DNA of 42,994 nt, taken from NCBI GenBank assembly GCA_964391765.1, contig CAYMNG010000007.1, forward strand, positions 1 to 42,994, given 5' to 3'. Numbering within the stretch: the stretch's first letter is position 1; the number at the start of each line of letters is the position of its first letter. The position numbers and the translations under genes are program-made. The DNA is from UBA10649 sp964391765. Its GTDB lineage: Bacteria > Actinomycetota > Actinomycetes > S36-B12. Shown piece after piece: positions 16,810 to 24,946 of the stretch. The notes beneath the pieces are model-generated. The model had not been told where the DNA came from, ran no database searches, and saw only the letters and a list, made by a program, of their open reading frames with translations.

Positions 16810-17898
16810 GTGATCCCCTACGGGCGGCAGTCCATCGACGACAGCGACGTCGACGCCGTCGTGCGCGTGCTGCGCAGTGACTTCCTGACCACCGGGCCGG
16901 CGGTCGAGGAGTTCGAGGCGAGGATCGTCGCGTACACCGGTGCCCGGCACGCGGTCGCGTTCAACTCGGCCACGTCGGCCCTGCACGGGGCCTGCCACGC
17001 GACGGGCCTGGGTTCCGGGGACATCGTCCACACCAGTCCGCTGACGTTCATGGCGAGCGCGAACTGCGCCCGCTACGTCGGCGCCCGACCGGCGCTGCTC
17101 GACATCGACGTCCGTACGTGGAACGTCGACGTCGCCGCGGTCGACGCGTCGGTCGACGCGCTGGTCGCGGTCCACTACGCGGGCCTGCCGGTCGACCTGC
17201 CCGCCCTGGCCCACCGTCCGCGCGTGGTCATCGAGGATGCCTCGCACGCACTCGGTGCGCACACCCCGAGCGGGCCGGTCGGCAACTGCGCGCACAGTGA
17301 CGTCACCGTCTTCTCGTTCCATCCGGTCAAGCCGGTGACGACCGCGGAGGGCGGGATCGCGACCACGAACGACGACGACCTGGCCGATCGGATGCGGCGC
17401 TTCCGGTCGCACGGGATCGACCGCACACCGCGGGCGAACCCCTGGGAGTACGACGCCGTCGAGGTCGGCTACAACTACCGCCTCACCGACCTGCAGGCGG
17501 CCCTGGGCAGTTCGCAACTGGACCGGCTGGACCGTTTCGTGGCTCGCCGCAACGAGATCGCCGATCGGTACCGGGGGGAGTTGGCGGGCCTGCCCGTCCT
17601 CCTGCCGCCGGCCGCCCCGCCCGGACACGTTCACGGCTACCACCTGTTCGCCGTCCGCGTGCCCCACCGTGACGCGGTGTTCGCGCACCTGCGGCGGGCC
17701 GGGATCGGCGTCCAGGTGCACTACGTCCCGATCCACCACCACACCGTCAGCGCCGACATCGACCTTCCGGCGGGCGGCTTCCCGGTCACCGAGGCCGTCT
17801 ACGCGGGCCTGATCAGCCTCCCGATGTTCGTCGATCTCACCGACGCCGAGCAGGACGTCGTCGTCGCGGCGCTCGCGGACGCGCTGGCGACGACGTGA
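16810..17898 (+). CDS. pseC: UDP-4-amino-4,6-dideoxy-N-acetyl-beta-L-altrosamine transaminase
   Basis: A 362-residue PLP-dependent DegT/DnrJ-family aminotransferase acting on the PseB product. It starts IPYGRQSIDDSDVDAV as in PseC. EDASHALGA holds the PLP-contacting Asp143, and the Schiff-base Lys174 lies in FSFHPVKPVTTAEGG. The GTG at 16810 matches the usual PseC N-terminus; a GTG at 16786 would overlap pseB by 23 nt and add eight atypical residues. It is followed by pseH through a GTGA overlap. Confidence 0.95.
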   Translation: MIPYGRQSIDDSDVDAVVRVLRSDFLTTGPAVEEFEARIVAYTGARHAVAFNSATSALHGACHATGLGSGDIVHTSPLTFMASANCARYVGARPALLDIDVRTWNVDVAAVDASVDALVAVHYAGLPVDLPALAHRPRVVIEDASHALGAHTPSGPVGNCAHSDVTVFSFHPVKPVTTAEGGIATTNDDDLADRMRRFRSHGIDRTPRANPWEYDAVEVGYNYRLTDLQAALGSSQLDRLDRFVARRNEIADRYRGELAGLPVLLPPAAPPGHVHGYHLFAVRVPHRDAVFAHLRRAGIGVQVHYVPIHHHTVSADIDLPAGGFPVTEAVYAGLISLPMFVDLTDAEQDVVVAALADALATT

Positions 17899-18464
17899 CG
17901 CCGGTGCGCTGGCCGACGCACTACGCGTGTGCACCCCGCCTCGGCGCTGCCGTCGACGGGTACGTCCTGCGCCCGGTCGACTGGGCCGACCGGGAGGCGA
18001 TCCGGTGCTGGCGCAACGAGCAGATCGACGTGCTGCGTCAGCGCGAGCCGTTGTCCACCGACGACCAGGACCGGTACTTCCGCGACGTCGTCGCCGCGCA
18101 GTTCACCGATCCCCTTCCGCCGCAGGTGCTCGTCGCCGTCGACCGGGACGAGACGCTGATCGGATACGGCGGGATCGTCCACCTGGACTGGGGTGACCGG
18201 CGCGGCGAGGTGTCCTTCCTCGGCGCGACCGACCGGCTGGACCGGGCCACGTTCGCCGCCGACTGGAACGCCTACCTGCGGATGCTCGTGCCGGTCGCCC
18301 GGGGCCTCGGCCTGCACCGGTTGACGACCGAGGCGTACGCGTTCCGCACGGACCTGTTCGGGCTGCTCGAGGCGCACGGGTTCGTGCACGAGGGCACGTT
18401 GCGCGAGCACCACCGGTTCGACGGGTCGTGGGTCGACTCAGTCGTGCACGGGCTGCTGCTGTGA
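17895..18464 (+). CDS. pseH: Pseudaminic acid pathway N-acetyltransferase (PseH-like, GNAT)
   Basis: A 189-residue GNAT-fold protein, expected to N-acetylate the 4-amino group made by PseC. Features include YVLRPVDWADREAIRCWRNE (conserved W-R-N near the start), LIGYGGIVHLDW, RGLGLHRLTTEAYAFR and the closing GFVHEGTLREHHRFDGSWVDSVVHGLL. The GTG overlaps the pseC stop (GTGA); a GTG at 17904 is an alternative. Assignment to PseH rests on its place after pseC more than on unique motifs. The last 27 bp overlap the convergent TMEM175-like gene. Confidence 0.87.
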   Translation: MTPVRWPTHYACAPRLGAAVDGYVLRPVDWADREAIRCWRNEQIDVLRQREPLSTDDQDRYFRDVVAAQFTDPLPPQVLVAVDRDETLIGYGGIVHLDWGDRRGEVSFLGATDRLDRATFAADWNAYLRMLVPVARGLGLHRLTTEAYAFRTDLFGLLEAHGFVHEGTLREHHRFDGSWVDSVVHGLLL

Positions 18465-19112
18465 GGGTCGACCCGAACGCAGGTCCCGGGGCAGCGGATA
18501 CCGGCCGAAGCGGCCGGCGAGCGGGCCGATGACGATCAGGGACAACCACATCCAGCGTGCCGGTTCGGCGCCGACGGCGATGGCGACGGGCACCGACGCC
18601 AGGAACACCAACGGAACCGGCACGGTCGCGAGGAGGCCGACGACGAGGTCGCGTCGATCGGGGACCGGGCCGGTCAACCCCTGCACCTGGGCGAGCACGA
18701 ACATGACGCGAAGTGCCACGGCCACCCCGGCGACGTTGAGGGCGTAGAACGCGGTCGGCAGCCCGAGGTCCACCGTCGCCGGATCGCTGATCCCCTGGGT
18801 GGCGAAGGGGATGAGGACGACGAAGAACGTGCACACGAGGTTCGCGGTCAGGACGCTCGGCGTCATCCCCGACATCGTCCGGACCATGCGGTAGTTCAGT
18901 CGCCAGAACGCCGCGATGACCACGAAGCTCAACGTGAAGCCGAGCAGCTGCCCCCCGAGCCCGGATTCGGCGAGGGTGCCCAGGTCCGTCCAGTCCGACG
19001 GCTTGGGCACGTCGGGGTTGATGACCAGCAGCGTGATCGCGAATCCGTAGATCGCGTCGATGAACGACAGCCCGCGACCGAACTCGATCGATTCGGCGCC
19101 GTCGACGTGCAC
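18438..19112 (-). CDS. TMEM175/DUF1211-family membrane protein (putative potassium channel)
   Basis: A 224-residue membrane protein with about six hydrophobic segments. Its first helix, SFIDAIYGFAITLLVI (16-31), matches the TMEM175 pore helix with F-x-D and A-I-T-L-L; Phe replaced by F-I-D rather than the common F-S-D is a small deviation. Bacterial members form K+-permeable channels. It is the last gene of a minus-strand run after the DUF6492-like gene (27-nt gap). A reason for a channel in a glycan locus is not evident; it may be a passenger. The 3' end overlaps pseH by 27 bp. Confidence 0.78.
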   Translation of the reverse strand: MHVDGAESIEFGRGLSFIDAIYGFAITLLVINPDVPKPSDWTDLGTLAESGLGGQLLGFTLSFVVIAAFWRLNYRMVRTMSGMTPSVLTANLVCTFFVVLIPFATQGISDPATVDLGLPTAFYALNVAGVAVALRVMFVLAQVQGLTGPVPDRRDLVVGLLATVPVPLVFLASVPVAIAVGAEPARWMWLSLIVIGPLAGRFGRYPLPRDLRSGRPSQQQPVHD

Positions 19113-19139
19113 GGGTCAGCACGGTACCGGAAACGGCTG

Positions 19140-19928
19140 CTACCGCAGCCGAAGCCACCGTTGAACGCGGGGCACGGTCCGCGTCGCCCGGCGTACCGCG
19201 GCCGCGGACAGCACGCGTGCGGGCAGGCCGGCGGCAAGTGCGCCGGCCGGGCCGGTCGGGTGGTCGGCCCACGCGTCGTCGGGCCACAGGACCCCCAGGT
19301 AGCCGCGGGCGACGTCGGCCGCGGTCACGGCGTTGATGCGGTAGTCCGAGCGTCGGCCCGGGGTGTCGAGGGCGGCGACGAGCGGCTCGTGCGGGACGAA
19401 CGACACACCCGCACCCGCTAGCAGCCAGGCGTGGTACCAGGCCAGTTCGTCCGGGCACTCGGCGAGCGCCTCGGCGTACGACCATCCGCGGGCGACGAGC
19501 ACCTCGTCGTGGAACGAGCGCAGCGCGGCGGTCGCGACGACCGACACGCCGCGGGCGACGAACCGGCGGCGGTCGGCCACGCCGAGCACACGCTGGGCCG
19601 TCTCGCGCGCCGCGTCCGCCGCAACGAGGTCCGGGGCGCCCTCGACCCGACGCTCGGCCTCCTCCGACACGACCGCGTACGGCGTGCCGTCGTCACGCAC
19701 GAAGTCGCCCCGGCCGAAGGGGCGGACGAACTCGACCGTCGGCGCGACGACCACGCAGGCGTCCCAGTCGGTCGTGCGCCACAGGTCGAGGACGGGCGCG
19801 ACCTGCTCGTCGGTCCGTGCGACCCGCACCGGCAGGTCGTCGACGTTGTGGGCGCGGATCGACGCGCCCAGGCGCGGCAGGGGGCCGGCGTCGGGCGCCA
19901 GCACCACCAGGCCGAGCGAGTCGGCCAT
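19140..19928 (-). CDS. DUF6492-like protein, shorter paralogue with altered acidic motif
   Basis: A 262-residue protein related to the one at 12989-13981: both have an xHNV segment near the start, WYxxWL in the middle and DVARGY near the end. Where the longer protein reads YLCVDSELQFVRDF this one reads CVVVAPTVEFVRPF, so the likely metal-binding acids are replaced. It may be catalytically inactive or use another residue. The ATG overlaps the stop of the upstream methyltransferase (ATGA on the minus strand), so the two are translationally coupled. Function unknown. Confidence 0.7.
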   Translation of the reverse strand: MADSLGLVVLAPDAGPLPRLGASIRAHNVDDLPVRVARTDEQVAPVLDLWRTTDWDACVVVAPTVEFVRPFGRGDFVRDDGTPYAVVSEEAERRVEGAPDLVAADAARETAQRVLGVADRRRFVARGVSVVATAALRSFHDEVLVARGWSYAEALAECPDELAWYHAWLLAGAGVSFVPHEPLVAALDTPGRRSDYRINAVTAADVARGYLGVLWPDDAWADHPTGPAGALAAGLPARVLSAAAVRRATRTVPRVQRWLRLR

Positions 19929-21154
19929 CAGTACCCGACGACCTCGAGGTCCGGCAACGGGAAGATCAGCCGGCCGCCGGCGGCCAGGTACGGAGCCAGC
20001 GAGGTCATGAACGTCTCCCGGAAGTGCCACGGGAGGATCAGGAGGTAGTCCGGCTTCTCGGCGAGCACCTGCGCCTCGGACACGATCGGGATGCCGGATC
20101 CGGGCAGGAACCGCCCGAACTTGTACGGGTTGACGTCACCGACCTTGCTGACCAGCGCCTCGGTCACCGGCGTCGTCATGACCAGCACGTTGCCCTTCGT
20201 CGACGCGCCGAGCGCCATCACCGTCGCCCCGGAGTCGACCAGCCGGGTCAGCAGCGACCGCAGGTCCTTCTGTCGGGCCCGGACCTTCTGCCGGAACTCG
20301 ACCCAGGCCTCGGGACTGTGCACGCGGTCGGCGGCCTCCTGCTCCAGCAGCCACTGCGCGTACACCGACGGCCCGGGTCCGGCGGTCCGGCCGGCGACGA
20401 CGGAGATCGAGCCGCCGTTGACCGCGTTCGTCGCCGCGTCGAGCAGGTGCAGTCCCGCGTCGTCGAGGATCCGCTTGATCGTGGTGAGGGAGTAGTACTC
20501 CAGGTGCTCGTGACAGATCGTGTCGTACGCGCCGCTGCGCAGCATCCACGGCATGTAGCTCTGCTCGAAGTACCACACGCCGTCGTCGGCGAGCACCGAA
20601 CCGATGTCACGAGCGAAGGCGACCGGATCCTCAAGGTCGTAGAACATCGCGATCGAGGTGACGACCCGTGCCGGCCCGTCGGCGACGCGCTCGTACGTCG
20701 CCGCGGTGAAGAAGTCCGCGACGGCGGCGATGTCCTCGGGGTAGAACTCGCCGAACTTCGCGATCGTGGGATCGATCCCGACCCGCACGAGACCCGGCGT
20801 CGTGTAGCTGCGCAACAAGGTGCCGTCGTTCGCGCCGATGTCCAGGACCCGGTCCCCCGGTCGCAGGCCGACCCGGGCCTGGAGCCGCAGGGCGATCCGT
20901 TCCAGGTGCGCGACCATCGACGCGTTCAGGCCGCTGCGGTAGCCGTAGTTGTCGCCGTACATCTCGGTGGGCGGGAACGTATCACCGAGCTGGACAAGTC
21001 CGCACTCCTGGCACAGGACCAGCCGGACCCGCCCGGCGGACACGTGCTCCGTGCGGGTCGCGGGGAAGACGCCCGTCAACGTGAGTTCGCCGAAGTCCAG
21101 GATCTCGGCGAGCCGGTCGCTGTGGCACACCCGGCAGGAGGCGATGCTCGTCAC
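19928..21154 (-). CDS. Sugar (C-)methyltransferase with N-terminal Zn-finger and C-terminal Methyltransf_14 domain
   Basis: A 408-residue three-part protein. The Zn-binding Methyltransf_13 domain has Cys7/Cys10 and Cys48/Cys51. The SAM domain has VLDIGANDGTLL (103-114), ICHEHLEYYS and NGGSISV. The C-terminal domain of the TylC3/NovU/TcaB9 type has MALGASTKGNVL and LPWHFRE. Such enzymes methylate the carbon or a hydroxyl of NDP-keto-deoxysugars. The GTG at 21154 follows GGAGGAG by 6 nt. It leads the minus-strand operon of three genes and diverges from the ATP-grasp gene. Confidence 0.88.
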   Translation of the reverse strand: MTSIASCRVCHSDRLAEILDFGELTLTGVFPATRTEHVSAGRVRLVLCQECGLVQLGDTFPPTEMYGDNYGYRSGLNASMVAHLERIALRLQARVGLRPGDRVLDIGANDGTLLRSYTTPGLVRVGIDPTIAKFGEFYPEDIAAVADFFTAATYERVADGPARVVTSIAMFYDLEDPVAFARDIGSVLADDGVWYFEQSYMPWMLRSGAYDTICHEHLEYYSLTTIKRILDDAGLHLLDAATNAVNGGSISVVAGRTAGPGPSVYAQWLLEQEAADRVHSPEAWVEFRQKVRARQKDLRSLLTRLVDSGATVMALGASTKGNVLVMTTPVTEALVSKVGDVNPYKFGRFLPGSGIPIVSEAQVLAEKPDYLLILPWHFRETFMTSLAPYLAAGGRLIFPLPDLEVVGY

Positions 21155-21216
21155 GGGACTCCTCCGGGTCGGGGTGCGGGCCCGATCACGCCCGTCGGGC
21201 GGCCTCGGGTCGCCCC

Positions 21217-21223
21217 TAGACTA
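21217..21223. promoter_or_regulatory. Overlapping divergent -10 elements
   Basis: TAGACT (21217-21222, plus) and TAGTCT (21223-21218, minus) share bases in the 116-bp gap between the methyltransferase gene (start 21154) and the ATP-grasp gene (start 21271). Both fit TANNNT, and both genes keep a purine-rich ribosome-binding site. Confidence 0.4.
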
Positions 21224-21270
21224 CCGGGGCAGGCCAGCCAGCCCGGTCGGCCGCGAGTCGCGGGAGCGCC

Positions 21271-22221
21271 GTGCGGGTCCTCGTCACCAGCGCCAGCCGG
21301 AAGCTGCCGTTGTTGCGGGCGATCGCCGACCAGCTCGCCCCGGTGGCGCCGACGGCCGAGGTGGTGGCCGCCGACGCCGACCCGCGGTGCCTGGCCGCGT
21401 ACGCGTGGCGACCGTTCGTGCCGTTCCCCCGACTCGACGACGTCGCACCGCAGGCGGTGATCGACGCGATCGGCGTCCTGGCACCGGAAGTGCTCGTGCC
21501 GTCCCGGGACGCCGACGTGACGTTCTTCGCCGAGCACGTCGACGCGCTGGCCGCCCGCGGCACGTGGTGCCTGGCCGGGACGGGGCCCGCGGTCACCCGC
21601 TGCCTGGACAAGTACGCGTTCAGCGCGGCGCTGGCCGACGCCGGGGTGCCGGCGATCCCGACCGCACTGGACCCGGCCGCGGTCCACGCGGACCGCCTCG
21701 TCGTCAAGGAGCGGCACGGTTCCGGCGCGCGGGGCGTCCGGCTCGACCTGTCCGCGCAGGCCGCCGCGGCGGCGGCCGAGGACCTGTCCGAGCCGGTGTT
21801 CCAGCCGTTCGTCCCCGGCCCGGAGGTGAGCATCGACGCGTACCGGGCACGCGACGGTCGCCTGCTCGGACTGATCGCCCGCAGCCGCGATCTCGTCCGC
21901 CACGGTGAGTCCCAGGTCACGACCGTGGTCGACCCCGCGCCGTACGCCGGGCTGGCGACGGCGGCGCTCACGGCGCTGGGCCTGACCGGCCACGCCGTAC
22001 TGCAGGCCATCGACGGTCCGGACGGTCCGGTGCTGGTCGAGTGCAACCCGCGGCTCGGCGGCGCCTCGACCCTGGCACTGGCCGCGGGCCTGCGGACCGT
22101 GGCGTGGGCCTGGCTCGAGGCCGCCGGGCAGGATCCGGGCACGGTCGCGTTCGCCCCCGCCGCGCCCGGACTGCGGCTCGTGCGCGCGCCGGCCGACGAG
22201 ATCGGGCGCTGGCCGTCGTGA
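21271..22221 (+). CDS. ATP-grasp domain protein (CarB/PylC-like)
   Basis: A 316-residue protein with an N-terminal pre-ATP-grasp region (MRVLVTSASRKLPLLRAI) and an ATP-grasp core: KYAFSAALADAGVPAIPT, VVKERHGSGARGV, FQPFVPGPEVSIDAY and VLVECNPRLGGAS with the metal-binding Glu and Asn. ATP-grasp enzymes join a carboxylate to an amine or thiol through an acyl phosphate. In the pseudaminic region it might attach an unusual acyl or amino-acyl group to a sugar amine (inference). It is coupled to the HAD gene by a GTGA overlap. The GTG at 21271 follows a GGGAG sequence. Confidence 0.85.
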   Translation: MRVLVTSASRKLPLLRAIADQLAPVAPTAEVVAADADPRCLAAYAWRPFVPFPRLDDVAPQAVIDAIGVLAPEVLVPSRDADVTFFAEHVDALAARGTWCLAGTGPAVTRCLDKYAFSAALADAGVPAIPTALDPAAVHADRLVVKERHGSGARGVRLDLSAQAAAAAAEDLSEPVFQPFVPGPEVSIDAYRARDGRLLGLIARSRDLVRHGESQVTTVVDPAPYAGLATAALTALGLTGHAVLQAIDGPDGPVLVECNPRLGGASTLALAAGLRTVAWAWLEAAGQDPGTVAFAPAAPGLRLVRAPADEIGRWPS

Positions 22222-22886
22222 TCGTGGCCCTGGACCTGGACGACACGCTCTACGACGAGGCGACCTTCGTCGATTCCGGCCTTGGTGCCGTCGCGGGGCT
22301 GCTGGCGCCGACGCTCGCCGTCTGCGCCGACGCCGTGCACGATCGCCTGCGCCGCCTGCTCGCCGAGCACGGTCGGGGGCGGGTGTTCGACCTGCTGCTC
22401 GCCGAGCACGGGATCGACGACGCCCGCCTGGTCGCCGAGTGCGTCACGACGTACCGCACGCACGTGCCGGACATCGACCTCCTGCCCGGGGTCCGCGGCA
22501 TGCTGGCCGACCTCGCCGCCGTCGTGCCGCTCTACCTGGTCACTGACGGGGATCCCGGTGTCCAGCAACGCAAGATCGACGCACTGGGGATCGAACCGTA
22601 CTTCGCCGCCGTGTACCGGACCTGGGCGTTCGGCGTCGACGCGGGCAAGCCCTCGCTGCGCTGCTTCGAGCTCATCCGGGAGCGCGAGGGCGTGCCGTGG
22701 GCGCAGGTGGCCTATGTCGGCGACGATCCGAGCAAGGACTTCGTGTCGTTGAACCGAGTCGGTTCGACGACCGTGCGCGTCCACCGCGGCCGCTGCGCGG
22801 ACGTCGTCGCGGAGCCCGGGTTCGACGCGCGCCTGCACGTCGGCGATGTCACGCAGGCACCGGCCGCACTCGGGCTGGCCCGGTAG
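22218..22886 (+). CDS. HAD-superfamily hydrolase
   Basis: A 222-residue haloacid-dehalogenase-like phosphatase. Motif I DLDDT (6-10) supplies nucleophile Asp6 and Asp8, motif II is LVTDGD, motif III the Lys in DAGKPSLR, and motif IV GDDPSKD. The helical cap lies between motifs I and II. It overlaps the ATP-grasp stop (GTGA) and precedes pseI by 27 nt, so it probably acts on a pathway intermediate. PseI itself does not make a phosphorylated product, so the substrate is unclear. Confidence 0.88.
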   Translation: MIVALDLDDTLYDEATFVDSGLGAVAGLLAPTLAVCADAVHDRLRRLLAEHGRGRVFDLLLAEHGIDDARLVAECVTTYRTHVPDIDLLPGVRGMLADLAAVVPLYLVTDGDPGVQQRKIDALGIEPYFAAVYRTWAFGVDAGKPSLRCFELIREREGVPWAQVAYVGDDPSKDFVSLNRVGSTTVRVHRGRCADVVAEPGFDARLHVGDVTQAPAALGLAR

Positions 22887-22900
22887 CGGGTCCGGCGCCG

Positions 22901-22906
22901 TAGGCT
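22901..22906 (+). promoter_or_regulatory. -10 element of a probable leaderless pseI transcript
   Basis: TAGGCT ends 7 nt before the GTG at 22914, in the only 27 nt between the HAD gene and pseI. It would give pseI its own leaderless message besides read-through from the ATP-grasp/HAD pair. Confidence 0.5.
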
Positions 22907-22913
22907 CGGGCCC

Positions 22914-23963
22914 GTGCGCAGCATCGACATCGGCGACCGCCTCGTCGGTCCCGGTCACCCCGTCTACGTCATCGCCGAGGTGTCGGCGAACCACAACGGC
23001 AGCCTGGCCCTGGCCCGAGAGACGATCGCGGCGGCGGCCGCGGCCGGCGCCGACGCGATCAAGTTGCAGACGTACCGGCCGGACACGATCACCTTCCGCA
23101 GCGACGCGGCACCGTTCCAGATCGCCGACGGCACCTTGTGGGACGGTCGGACCCTGTGGGACATCTACGAGGAGGGGCAGACCCCCTGGGAGTGGCACGC
23201 CGAGCTCTTCGAGTACGCGAACTCCCTGGGCCTGCATGGCTTCTCGTCCCCGTTCGATCCGACGGCGGTCGCGTTCCTGGCCGAGTTGGGCGTCCCGGCG
23301 TTCAAGGTCGCCTCGTTCGAGATCGTCGACCTGCCGCTCGTCCGGCTGATCGCCGAGCAGGGCGTCCCGGTGATCCTCTCGACGGGCATCGCCCGCGAGG
23401 CCGACGTCGTCGCTGCTGTCAGCGCATGCCGCGAGGTCGGGAACGACCGACTCGTCGTGCTCAAGTGCACGTCCTCCTACCCGGCGCCGGCCGCGGAGTT
23501 GAACCTGCGCACGATCGCCGACATCCCCGTGCGGTTCGACGTGCTCGCAGGCCTGTCCGACCACACCATGACCGCGACGGCGGCGGTCGCGGCGGTCACG
23601 CTCGGCGCGTGCGTCGTCGAGCGCCATCTGATCGTGGACCGGGGGCTCGGCGGCCTGGACTCCCAGTTCTCCACCGACGCAACGGAGTTCGCCGCCCTCG
23701 TGGCCGCGATCCGCGAGACCGAGGCGGGCCTGGGCGAGATCACGTACGAGTTGACGCCGCGCGCCGCGGCCAGCCGACGGCACGCCCGGTCACTGTTCGT
23801 CGTCGCCGATGTGCGGGCCGGCGACGCCGTGACGACGGACAACGTCCGCTCCATCCGACCCGCGGACGGCCTGGCCCCGGCCCGGCTGCCGGACGTCCTC
23901 GGGCGACGGTTCGCCGCGGACGTCCTCGCCGGCACGCCGTTGGCCGACGACCTGCTGGCCTGA
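22914..23963 (+). CDS. pseI: Pseudaminic acid synthase
   Basis: A 349-residue NeuB-family enzyme condensing the 2,4-diacetamido-hexose with phosphoenolpyruvate to give pseudaminic acid. The N-terminal TIM barrel has AEVSANHNGS (21-30), KLQTY (50-54), GFSSPFD, LKCTSSYPAP and GLSDHT. A C-terminal SAF/antifreeze-like domain starts near residue 285 (RSLFVVADVRAGDAVT). The motif set and the presence of pseB/C/F favour PseI over NeuB or LegI. It lies about 4.4 kb from the rest of the pse operon, separated by a minus-strand block. Confidence 0.94.
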   Translation: MRSIDIGDRLVGPGHPVYVIAEVSANHNGSLALARETIAAAAAAGADAIKLQTYRPDTITFRSDAAPFQIADGTLWDGRTLWDIYEEGQTPWEWHAELFEYANSLGLHGFSSPFDPTAVAFLAELGVPAFKVASFEIVDLPLVRLIAEQGVPVILSTGIAREADVVAAVSACREVGNDRLVVLKCTSSYPAPAAELNLRTIADIPVRFDVLAGLSDHTMTATAAVAAVTLGACVVERHLIVDRGLGGLDSQFSTDATEFAALVAAIRETEAGLGEITYELTPRAAASRRHARSLFVVADVRAGDAVTTDNVRSIRPADGLAPARLPDVLGRRFAADVLAGTPLADDLLA

Positions 23964-23998
23964 CGACAGGTCACCGGACGACGGGGAGGAGATCGGCG

Positions 23999-24829
23999 AT
24001 GGCATCGGTGCGGACGGCGCTGCGCGACTGGCTGCCGCCGGTCCTGGTCCGTGGCCGCGCGACCGCGTCGACCACCGTGCACGAGTCCTACGCGCACGCG
24101 CTCGGGCACTGCGGGGCCGGCTATGACGACGACGAGATCGCCGCTGTCGTCGTGGCGAAGCAGCACGCGCTCAGCGACGGGCTGCGCACGGGTTCGGTTG
24201 CGCTGGACCTCGGTGCGACGCGCACCCTCGTCGGCGTGGCGGCGGCGCACGGTCGATCCCCGCTGCGGGTGCTCGACCTCGGCGGGGCCGCGGGACTGCA
24301 CTACGCCGTCGCCCGCTCGGTGCTGCCGGCGGACGTCCGGCTGGACTGGCGGGTCGTCGAGACGGCGGCGATGGTCCAGGCGGCGCGGTCGCTGGCGTCC
24401 GACGAACTGCGGTTCCACACCTCGATCGCCGCCGCGCTGTCGGGCGACGGCCCGCCCGTCGACCTGGCGCTGGCGATCGGCGTCCTTCAGTATGTGCCCG
24501 ATCCGTTCGAGACGCTCGCCGAGATCGTCGCGAGCGGCGCGAGCAACCTGCTGATCTCGCGGACCGGCCTGTCGGACGACGACCGGACGCTGGTCATCGT
24601 GCAGCGATCGCGGCTGTCGGACAACGGCCCAGGTCCGCTGCCGGCCGGTTTCGTCGACCACCCGGTCGCCTACCCCGGCACGTTCGTGCCGCGACGGCGG
24701 TTCGAGGACCTCCTCGCCGCGCAGTACGACGTCTCGGTGCGCCTGCTCGAGGAGGCGTCGGTGTGGAACGCCGCCGGAACACCCGTCCACCAGTACGGCT
24801 ACGTCTGCCGGCGCCGCCCGGCCGGCTAG
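23999..24829 (+). CDS. TIGR04325-like methyltransferase, second copy
   Basis: A 276-residue protein with a SAM-binding glycine motif VLDLGGAAGLHY (91-102), then VVETAAMVQAAR, LALAIGVLQYVPDP and ISRTGL. These match in order the blocks of the 12165-12992 protein, but the serine-rich SSSLQY block is now AIGVLQY. The ATG has GGGGAGGAG shortly upstream. It follows pseI by 35 nt on the same strand, so methylation of pseudaminic acid or the growing glycan is plausible (inference). A hairpin 7 nt after its stop could end the transcript. Confidence 0.8.
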   Translation: MASVRTALRDWLPPVLVRGRATASTTVHESYAHALGHCGAGYDDDEIAAVVVAKQHALSDGLRTGSVALDLGATRTLVGVAAAHGRSPLRVLDLGGAAGLHYAVARSVLPADVRLDWRVVETAAMVQAARSLASDELRFHTSIAAALSGDGPPVDLALAIGVLQYVPDPFETLAEIVASGASNLLISRTGLSDDDRTLVIVQRSRLSDNGPGPLPAGFVDHPVAYPGTFVPRRRFEDLLAAQYDVSVRLLEEASVWNAAGTPVHQYGYVCRRRPAG

Positions 24830-24836
24830 CCCGGCC

Positions 24837-24895
24837 TCGACCTTGAGCTTGTACCGGGTCCGCGCCGCCAACACGCGGTACAACCTCAAGGTCGA
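24837..24895. terminator. Hairpin repeat, family 2, copy A (between convergent genes)
   Basis: Two 20-nt arms (24837-24856 and 24876-24895) pair with one mismatch around a 19-nt loop. It lies between the convergent TIGR04325 gene (stop 24829) and the capsule-type GT gene (stop 24947), where it could end transcription from both sides; there is no U-tract. The arms and the two ends of the loop recur in opposite orientation at 33895-33957. Confidence 0.7.
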
Positions 24896-24946
24896 CGGTG
24901 GGCGAGACGAGCCGGCGCGCGGTGGGTTCCGCGAGTCCCGCGGCGC

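Noticed and set aside
21216..23783. Very long minus-strand open frame (855 codons) opposite the ATP-grasp, HAD and pseI genes
   Set aside because: It is antisense to three genes with clear catalytic motifs, has Arg/Gly/Asp/Gln-rich composition without domains, and reflects the scarcity of stop codons in GC-rich DNA.
24837..24895. Family 2 hairpin as an operator for a MerR/SoxR-type regulator
   Set aside because: The arms are palindromic, but the element lies between convergent genes rather than in a promoter, so a terminator-like or repeat role is more likely.
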